NCBI GenBank assembly: GCA_002011035.2
Contig: MTLY02000003.1
Span: forward strand, 667,053 to 731,052
Origin: Candidatus Hecatella orcuttiae
GTDB taxonomy: Archaea; Thermoproteota; Bathyarchaeia; Hecatellales; Hecatellaceae
Length of the DNA: 64,000 nucleotides
Reading direction: 5' to 3'
The position numbers and the translations under genes were made by a program. Numbering within the stretch: the first letter of the stretch is position 1; every line of letters begins with the position of its first letter. Under the pieces are notes generated by a model that ran no database searches, was not told where the DNA came from, and worked only from the letters and a program-made list of their open reading frames with translations. Below, in pieces: positions 59,356 to 64,000 of the stretch.

Positions 59356-60551
59356 CGATAACGCTGGTTTAACAGCTCCCCAGCCACCTCACCCATCCAG
59401 ACCCTAACCGGCTCCTCAGAATAGTCCCACAGCTGCCTTCTGATGAGTTCTACATCATCCCGGTTAGGTTGGAAAGGATAGTTCCGCAGCTCCCCCAAAT
59501 ATGCTTGGTAAGGAGTGCAGTTTGAAAACGGCCTATTGCAGGCGCTGTCCATACTTTTGCCAGCGCACCCCGAGGTCATAAACGGCCAGCCGCTTTCCAC
59601 TGTCTCATTCAATAAGTCTTCTGCGATGCCGAAGTCTGTTAGTCTGCCTACCCTGTCAAACGTCATATCTTCCACCCTAGCTAGGCCTTTGTTTATCAAA
59701 AACCTAGCAAGCTGAACTCTCCGGTATTTTCCTATAGGCGGCTGCAGGCTGTCTTGCAACTGCGAGTTTTCTTCCGGGAAGAAGGAGAAAAGATGGGTGA
59801 GGGCGCCTGCGTCATAGGCCTTCTGAATAGTCTTCACTGCCTCTTCCTCTGTTTCACCTAAACCTACGATGAGGTGTATGCCCACGTTGAATCTGCCGAA
59901 GACTTCCACAGACTCCTCCACAACCCTCCAGTATTTGTTCCACTTATGAGGTCCTCCAACGCCTTTGCCTCTCAGCCTTTCAAACAGTTCCGGCGTCGCA
60001 GCGTCAACTGCCACACCCACCTTGTCAGCGCCAGCGTGCTTCAACTTACCTAGCCATTTCTTGTCGACGATGGTAGGTGCGATGAGGGCGGAGACGGCTT
60101 CGATCTTCTCGCTGAGCACCCCTACAATTTTCAACGTGTCGTTTTTCGCTTTACCGTTGGTGACCATGGAGACGCATACTCTCTCCACATGACTGCAGAA
60201 TCCGCTTTCTATCCTTCGGGCAACGTCTTCAAGGAGGACCACAGGCCACTCTACCCGTATGAAACTGTATTCGTCCCAAGGTTTAGCTATGGTTCGAGTG
60301 TGGGAGAGCCCGCAGTAGGCGCATCTCCCGGCGCACCCCTCCCTGTAGGTCAGAAGAAGGTTAAGGCAGTATAGTTTGGCATTCCGATAGAATCTCCCAG
60401 GCATTAAGCCCAACGTTATGGCAGCGGCGAGGCTTGTCCTCACATATTCAGGGGATTCACGCGGAGGCGAAGGACCTGTCGAAGGTTCCACGACACGGTT
60501 CACCGCCAGTCTCGAGGCTGTATCTTCAATGGAAACATCCCTTTGAAACAT
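59349..60551 (-). CDS. Radical SAM protein, second LipS1/LipS2-type subunit
   Basis: 400 aa. LLLTYREGCAGRCAYCGLSH carries the CxxxCxxC radical-SAM motif near residues 75-82, followed by VERVCVSMVTNGKAKNDTLK, AGADKVGVAVDAATPELFER and NVGIHLIVGLGETEEEAVKT. The C-terminal region has extra cysteines (SGCAGKSMDSACNRPFSNC) that fit an auxiliary [4Fe-4S] cluster donating sulfur. It overlaps the other radical-SAM gene by 7 nt and starts the operon lipS-lipS-lplA-GGR. Divergent from the molybdoenzyme gene at 60660. Confidence 0.8.
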   Translation of the reverse strand: MFQRDVSIEDTASRLAVNRVVEPSTGPSPPRESPEYVRTSLAAAITLGLMPGRFYRNAKLYCLNLLLTYREGCAGRCAYCGLSHTRTIAKPWDEYSFIRVEWPVVLLEDVARRIESGFCSHVERVCVSMVTNGKAKNDTLKIVGVLSEKIEAVSALIAPTIVDKKWLGKLKHAGADKVGVAVDAATPELFERLRGKGVGGPHKWNKYWRVVEESVEVFGRFNVGIHLIVGLGETEEEAVKTIQKAYDAGALTHLFSFFPEENSQLQDSLQPPIGKYRRVQLARFLINKGLARVEDMTFDRVGRLTDFGIAEDLLNETVESGWPFMTSGCAGKSMDSACNRPFSNCTPYQAYLGELRNYPFQPNRDDVELIRRQLWDYSEEPVRVWMGEVAGELLNQRYRC

Positions 60552-60659
60552 TTTTTCTCCAGCAACATCTCAAGTTTGAGCAATCGGTTTTTCGGCGCAA
60601 TAAAATTTATATTTTTTCCAATTGTATTTATGACTATTGGAATTATGTGAGGTTTCTTC

Positions 60660-62828
60660 ATGAAAAAAATAGTAAAATCCATCTGCACCCAATGCCACTG
60701 CGAATGCGGAGTACTGGTTCACGTGGAAGACGGTGTGGTCAAGAAAATCGAAGGAGACCCGGAGTTCCCTCAAAACGAGGGTACCATGTGCCCGAAAGGT
60801 TTAGCGTTTGTTCAACTGCTCTACCACCCGGATCGTTTGAAGTATCCCATGAAGCGAGTTGGCGAAAAAGGGGAAGGCAAATGGGAGAGAATATCGTGGG
60901 AGGAAGCCTTAGATTTGATGGCAGCTAAATTCACGGAATACAGAGAAAAATACGGCCCCCAATCCATCGCCTTCGGCTTTTGCGACGGAGACAGAGACGA
61001 AGTCGGCCCATGGATGGCTTGGCTTATTGCCGTAGGCAGCCCCTATATTTTCGGCACCGACGCGCACTACTGCCTCCGACCTGCTTTCGTGGCTGATTCG
61101 CTTACCTTCGGCCAGTCTCACACATGGGAGGTGGGGCCTGACTACGACAATAGCAACTGCATCCTCATCTGGGGGGCTAATCCCGTCGAAAGCCACCCTT
61201 GCTCCACTGCACGGAGAATCCTCAAAGCCAGAGCTAGAGGCGCGAAGCTGATAGTCGTTGACCCCAGGTTCACGCCTCTTGCTTCCAAGGCGGATGTTTG
61301 GCTGCAGCCGCGACCGGCCACCGATGCGGCTGTGGCCTTGGGGATGCTGAACGTCATCATCAACGAGAAGCTTTACGATGAAGATTTTGTGAAAAACTGG
61401 TGCACCGGCTTCGAGGAGTTAAAAGAGCGCGTGCAGCAGTATCCTCCAAGCAAAGTAGCGGAAATCAGCTGGGTGCCTGAGGAAGACCTAGTTAAAGCTG
61501 CCAGATTGTATGCAAAAAATAAGCCCTGTGCCTTCCATACGCGGATGGGGTTGCTTATGAACACCAACAACCTTCAAACAGTTCGAGCGGTGGACTTGCT
61601 GTCCGCTGTTACAGGTAACGTTGACATAAAAGGAAGCAATATTCTGCCCTATCCTTCACCTCCTCGCTCCCGGTCCTACGTCGACTTCTTCCGACTTCAT
61701 AAGGAGTCCATACCCTTGGAGCTCTTTGAGACGAGGCCTGGGTACAAAGAATGGCCTCTTATCTATGGCTACGACTCGCCTTGGAATGATGCTCACCCCC
61801 CCTCGGCCATCGAGGCCATAGCGAGAGGTCAAGTTAAGGCGATGATATGGGTCAACGACCCGGTGATGGGACTTCAAAACAGCAAGAAGATTCAGGAGTC
61901 CCTTAAAAAGCTGGAATTCATGGTGGGCATAGACTTCTTCCTGTCGCCCACCGCCAATCTGGCGGACATAGTTCTCCCTTCGGCTACATGGCTGGAGAGA
62001 GACATGATCCACGATCTGCACTATTTCTATCTTCCGCCCAAAGGAAAACGCGACTATCACGAGTCTTTCGTGAGCATCGGGGAAAAAGTGATAGAGCCGC
62101 TTTACGAGTGCTGGGAAGAGAGAAAAATGGCTGCGGAGTTAATTAAAAGAATGGGGCTGAAATCACCTATTCCCATAGATAGCTCAGACGCCTATAACAA
62201 CTGGCGGCTGGAGCCTTTGGGCATCACCGTCGACGAGTTGAAGAAAAAACGCATCGTAAGCATACCGATCAAGTACAAGAAATACGAGGAAATAGGCTTT
62301 CAAACGCCTTCGTTCAACGTTGAACTCTGCTCCAACGTGCTGAAGGAGCAGGGCTTCGACCCATTGCCCTACTACGAGGAACCCCCGGAGAGCCCCTACA
62401 GCACCCCGGAGCTTGCAAAGGAATACCCTTTCATCCTGATTTCTGGGGGAAGGCATATCTGCTTCTACCATGGAGCTCTGCGGCAGCTTCCTTGGCTGAG
62501 GGAGCTGAACCCTGAGCCTAAAGTGGAGATCAACCCTGAAACCGCGGAGGAGCTAGGCATTCGAAACGGAGACTGGGTTTGGATTGAGACTCCCAGAAGA
62601 AAGGGTGAGCGGGTTAAACTGAAAGCTGAACTTACGGAAACAGTGCACCCCAAGGTGATTCACGCCTATTCCCACTGGTGGTTCCCTGAAAGGAAAGACG
62701 ACCCTGACCGGGGATGTTTCGAGTCAAACATCAACATCATAACCTACGATGATCCTCCCTACGACAAGCATTCGGGAACCCCCCTGATAAGAGGTTGCTT
62801 ATGTAAAATAGGCAAGGTGGAGGCTTGA
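60660..62828 (+). CDS. Molybdopterin oxidoreductase, DMSO reductase family
   Basis: 722 aa. N-terminal [4Fe-4S] motif ICTQCHCECGVLVHVEDG with the fourth Cys in GTMCPKG, the bis-MGD fold with GTDAHYCLRPAFVADSLTFG (Cys near 138 is the expected Mo/W ligand), LIWGANPVESHPCSTARRIL, KLIVVDPRFTPLASKADVWL and the C-terminal molydopterin-binding part (ISGGRHICFYHGALRQLPWL). No Tat signal, so cytosolic. It is shorter than formate dehydrogenase and close to the size of thiosulfate/polysulfide reductase- and acetylene-hydratase-like members; substrate unknown. The electron-transfer subunit starts 4 nt after it. Confidence 0.88.
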   Translation: MKKIVKSICTQCHCECGVLVHVEDGVVKKIEGDPEFPQNEGTMCPKGLAFVQLLYHPDRLKYPMKRVGEKGEGKWERISWEEALDLMAAKFTEYREKYGPQSIAFGFCDGDRDEVGPWMAWLIAVGSPYIFGTDAHYCLRPAFVADSLTFGQSHTWEVGPDYDNSNCILIWGANPVESHPCSTARRILKARARGAKLIVVDPRFTPLASKADVWLQPRPATDAAVALGMLNVIINEKLYDEDFVKNWCTGFEELKERVQQYPPSKVAEISWVPEEDLVKAARLYAKNKPCAFHTRMGLLMNTNNLQTVRAVDLLSAVTGNVDIKGSNILPYPSPPRSRSYVDFFRLHKESIPLELFETRPGYKEWPLIYGYDSPWNDAHPPSAIEAIARGQVKAMIWVNDPVMGLQNSKKIQESLKKLEFMVGIDFFLSPTANLADIVLPSATWLERDMIHDLHYFYLPPKGKRDYHESFVSIGEKVIEPLYECWEERKMAAELIKRMGLKSPIPIDSSDAYNNWRLEPLGITVDELKKKRIVSIPIKYKKYEEIGFQTPSFNVELCSNVLKEQGFDPLPYYEEPPESPYSTPELAKEYPFILISGGRHICFYHGALRQLPWLRELNPEPKVEINPETAEELGIRNGDWVWIETPRRKGERVKLKAELTETVHPKVIHAYSHWWFPERKDDPDRGCFESNINIITYDDPPYDKHSGTPLIRGCLCKIGKVEA

Positions 62829-62832
62829 GACA

Positions 62833-63321
62833 ATGGTTAAGTATGCGCTGATGTTCCATCCCGATCGCTGCGTCGGATGCCCCACTTGCGTGGTAGCCTG
62901 CAAGCAGGAAAACGAGATTCCTGTAGGGCCTTCCTGGCTGAGGATAACCAAGCGCGTATACAAGGTCGACGGGAAACTTAAGATGAGTTTCAACCTCCTG
63001 CGATGCATGCACTGCGGCAGACCTCCCTGCATTGAAGCCTGCCCGGTGAACGCTATAACCAAACGCTCAGACGGGATTGTCTTGATAAACAAGGAGCTGT
63101 GTACCGGCTGTAAAGCCTGCATCGAAGCCTGCCCCTTCAAAGCTCCGCAATACAACCCGGAAAAGGACGTAGTGGAGATGTGCACCCTCTGCGTTCACAG
63201 GATTGAGAAGGGACTGCTACCCTCCTGCGTTCAACACTGCCCAGCAGGGGCCTTATATTTTGGGGACGTGAACGCCGTCACAGCTGCGCTTCAGGAAAAC
63301 AAATGGCCCACTGAAGTCTAA
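62833..63321 (+). CDS. Four-cluster ferredoxin subunit (DmsB/NrfC-like)
   Basis: 162 aa. Four [4Fe-4S] motifs: CVGCPTCVVACKQENE, CMHCGRPPCIEACPVNAI, CTGCKACIEACPFKAP and CTLCVHRIEKGLLPSCVQHC with PAGAL. This is the electron-transfer subunit partnering the preceding molybdoenzyme. No signal peptide and no membrane anchor subunit in the window, so the complex is probably soluble. Intact; starts ATG 62833. Confidence 0.93.
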   Translation: MVKYALMFHPDRCVGCPTCVVACKQENEIPVGPSWLRITKRVYKVDGKLKMSFNLLRCMHCGRPPCIEACPVNAITKRSDGIVLINKELCTGCKACIEACPFKAPQYNPEKDVVEMCTLCVHRIEKGLLPSCVQHCPAGALYFGDVNAVTAALQENKWPTEV

Positions 63322-63352
63322 GGGCTGACGGCCCCGGATTTTTTCATTTTTT
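63322..63352 (+). terminator. Terminator-like hairpin and T-runs
   Basis: GGGC-TGAC-GGCCC just after the stop codon can form a short stem and is followed by two T-runs (about 63339-63353). It separates the molybdoenzyme operon from the GcvH-like gene. Confidence 0.5.
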
Positions 63353-63380
63353 AACCGATAAGTTTCCCTAGGTCCTAAAA

Positions 63381-63388
63381 TTATATAG
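63381..63388 (+). promoter_or_regulatory. Box A of the GcvH-like gene
   Basis: TTATATAG lies about 33-40 bp before the chosen start ATG 63421, predicting transcription from about 63405-63410 and a leader of 10-15 nt that includes AAGGTG. Confidence 0.5.
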
Positions 63389-63420
63389 GGACCCTCGGCA
63401 AAACAATGCAAGGTGTCAAC

Positions 63421-63855
63421 ATGGTTAAGGTTGAGAACTATAATCTGCCGGATGAACTTTATTACTGGGCTAAAGGCTACACTTGGGCTAAGATAGAATC
63501 CGGCGACAGAGTGAGAGTAGGCATCACGGACTTCGGCCAAGACCAGGCGGGAAAAGACCTGCACATCCGCATACGGCCTAAAGGCAGCTCGGTGGTTCAG
63601 GGGAAATTCTTCGGAACCTTGGAGTCAGCGAAATGGGTCGGACCTCTGGAGTCCCCGGTGAGCGGAGTCATCGTAGATGTTAACGAAGAAATCAAAAAGC
63701 CTGAAAACAGAAACCTCGTCAAAGAAGATCCCTATGGGAGAGGGTGGTTGGCGGTAATTCAGCCTTCCAATCTGGAGAGAGAACTTAAAAATCTTCTCCA
63801 AGGCGAAGCCGCTGTGAAATGGTTAACCGAAGAGATCGCTAAAGCTAAAAAGTAG
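63421..63855 (+). CDS. GcvH-like lipoyl carrier protein
   Basis: 144 aa from ATG 63421, preceded by AAGGTG; an in-frame ATG at 63406 lies at the transcript start. GYTWAKIESGDRVRVGITDF, GKFFGTLESAKWVGPLESPV, SGVIVDVNEEI and LVKEDPYGRGWLAVIQPSN are the GcvH pattern; Lys71 in LESAKWVG is the lipoylation site. No glycine decarboxylase, aminomethyltransferase or dihydrolipoyl dehydrogenase gene is in the window, but lipoyl synthases and ligase lie 3-7 kb upstream. It may serve glycine cleavage encoded elsewhere, or act like the LbpA carriers of sulfur-oxidising sHdr systems. Confidence 0.88.
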   Translation: MVKVENYNLPDELYYWAKGYTWAKIESGDRVRVGITDFGQDQAGKDLHIRIRPKGSSVVQGKFFGTLESAKWVGPLESPVSGVIVDVNEEIKKPENRNLVKEDPYGRGWLAVIQPSNLERELKNLLQGEAAVKWLTEEIAKAKK

Positions 63856-63874
63856 CTAAACTGAAAAGTAGAAT

Positions 63875-63890
63875 CGAAAATTTTTATAAT
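63875..63890 (+). promoter_or_regulatory. BRE/box A upstream of the terminal gene
   Basis: CGAAAA (63875-63880) followed by TTTTTATAAT (63881-63890) resembles BRE plus box A, about 21-30 bp before ATG 63911, so the last gene is probably leaderless. Confidence 0.5.
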
Positions 63891-63910
63891 TCTTGCTCCA
63901 TAAAAAAGTT

Positions 63911-64000
63911 ATGCCTGTTTTCTCTTTTGTGGGTAAGAGTGTTGCTCGGTTTGATGGTTTGGAGAAGGCTACGGGTCGGGCTGTTTTTGTGGGGGATTTG
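63911..64000 (+). CDS. Second molybdenum hydroxylase large subunit (partial)
   Basis: Only the first 30 residues are present. FSFVGKSVARFDGLEKATGR and AVFVGDL match the N-terminal start of xanthine-dehydrogenase-type large subunits (SVxRxDxxxKxTGxAxYxxD), comparable with VGRSLPKVDVLKKALGETVY of the subunit at 43759-46053. Its G/T-rich codons differ somewhat from neighbouring genes. It continues beyond the window. Confidence 0.75.
   Translation, partial: MPVFSFVGKSVARFDGLEKATGRAVFVGDL

Overview
The window is archaeal. The evidence is a tRNA-Lys gene interrupted by three small introns, a type I-A CRISPR-Cas locus (Csa3, Csa5, Csa1, split Cas3), several TATA/BRE-type promoters with little or no 5' leader, a VapBC pair with a SpoVT/AbrB-type antitoxin, paired radical-SAM lipoyl synthases (LipS1/LipS2 type) and a cysteate synthase plus fused sulfopyruvate decarboxylase of the coenzyme M route. 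The gene mix (DUF362 proteins, molybdenum hydroxylases, CCG-domain redox proteins, many amidohydrolases) suggests an uncultured anaerobic TACK lineage such as Bathyarchaeia, but no phylogenetic marker was seen and this placement is inference.

Layout. 1-4238: tetrapyrrole operon (end of hemL, hemC, uroporphyrinogen-III methyltransferase, hemD) followed by a DUF362 ferredoxin-domain protein and a PPOX-fold flavoprotein. 4276-7654: coenzyme M precursor genes on the minus strand (cysteate synthase and ComDE) and a divergent orphan substrate-binding-like protein. 7676-9074: AbrB remnants, two genes with strong Shine-Dalgarno sites (tautomerase, C_GCAxxG-type protein), an integron attC-like site that overlaps the stop codon of the second, and the three-intron tRNA-Lys(UUU). 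9357-19280: poorly characterised accessory genes, including HEAT-repeat proteins (one frameshifted), two small membrane proteins that look paralogous, a secreted FecR-domain protein and a Jag-N-like protein.

19506-37020: type I-A CRISPR-Cas. csa3 diverges from csa5-cas7-cas5-cas8a-cas3'-cas3''. A minus-strand VapBC pair and a frameshifted cas4 remnant interrupt the locus. cas6, an 818-bp gap, cas2-csa1-cas1-cas4, and an array of 61 full repeats follow. The array has one adjacent duplicated spacer and one pair of spacers from the same protospacer but of different length.

37174-52861: DUF362 protein, a methionine-rich membrane regulator and secreted PepSY-like protein, then a probable N-heterocycle catabolic region: cyclase-family hydrolase, DUF1116 protein, RidA, a small protein ending in Gly-Gly, a three-subunit molybdenum hydroxylase, a zinc deaminase and three amidohydrolases, one closely resembling the enamidase of nicotinate fermentation. 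52893-64000: a redox and lipoyl region: CCG iron-sulfur protein, GlcD-like flavoprotein, geranylgeranyl-reductase-like flavoprotein, LplA-DUF116 fusion, two radical-SAM proteins, a DMSO-reductase-family molybdoenzyme with its four-cluster ferredoxin subunit, a GcvH-like lipoyl carrier without any glycine cleavage partner, and the start of a second molybdenum hydroxylase large subunit.

Base and codon use is a mosaic: 1-7654 and 37174-64000 are GC-rich, while the HEAT gene at 16977-18602 and the interference genes at 20294-26711 are AT-rich. All assignments rest on reading motifs in the translations; no database search was run.
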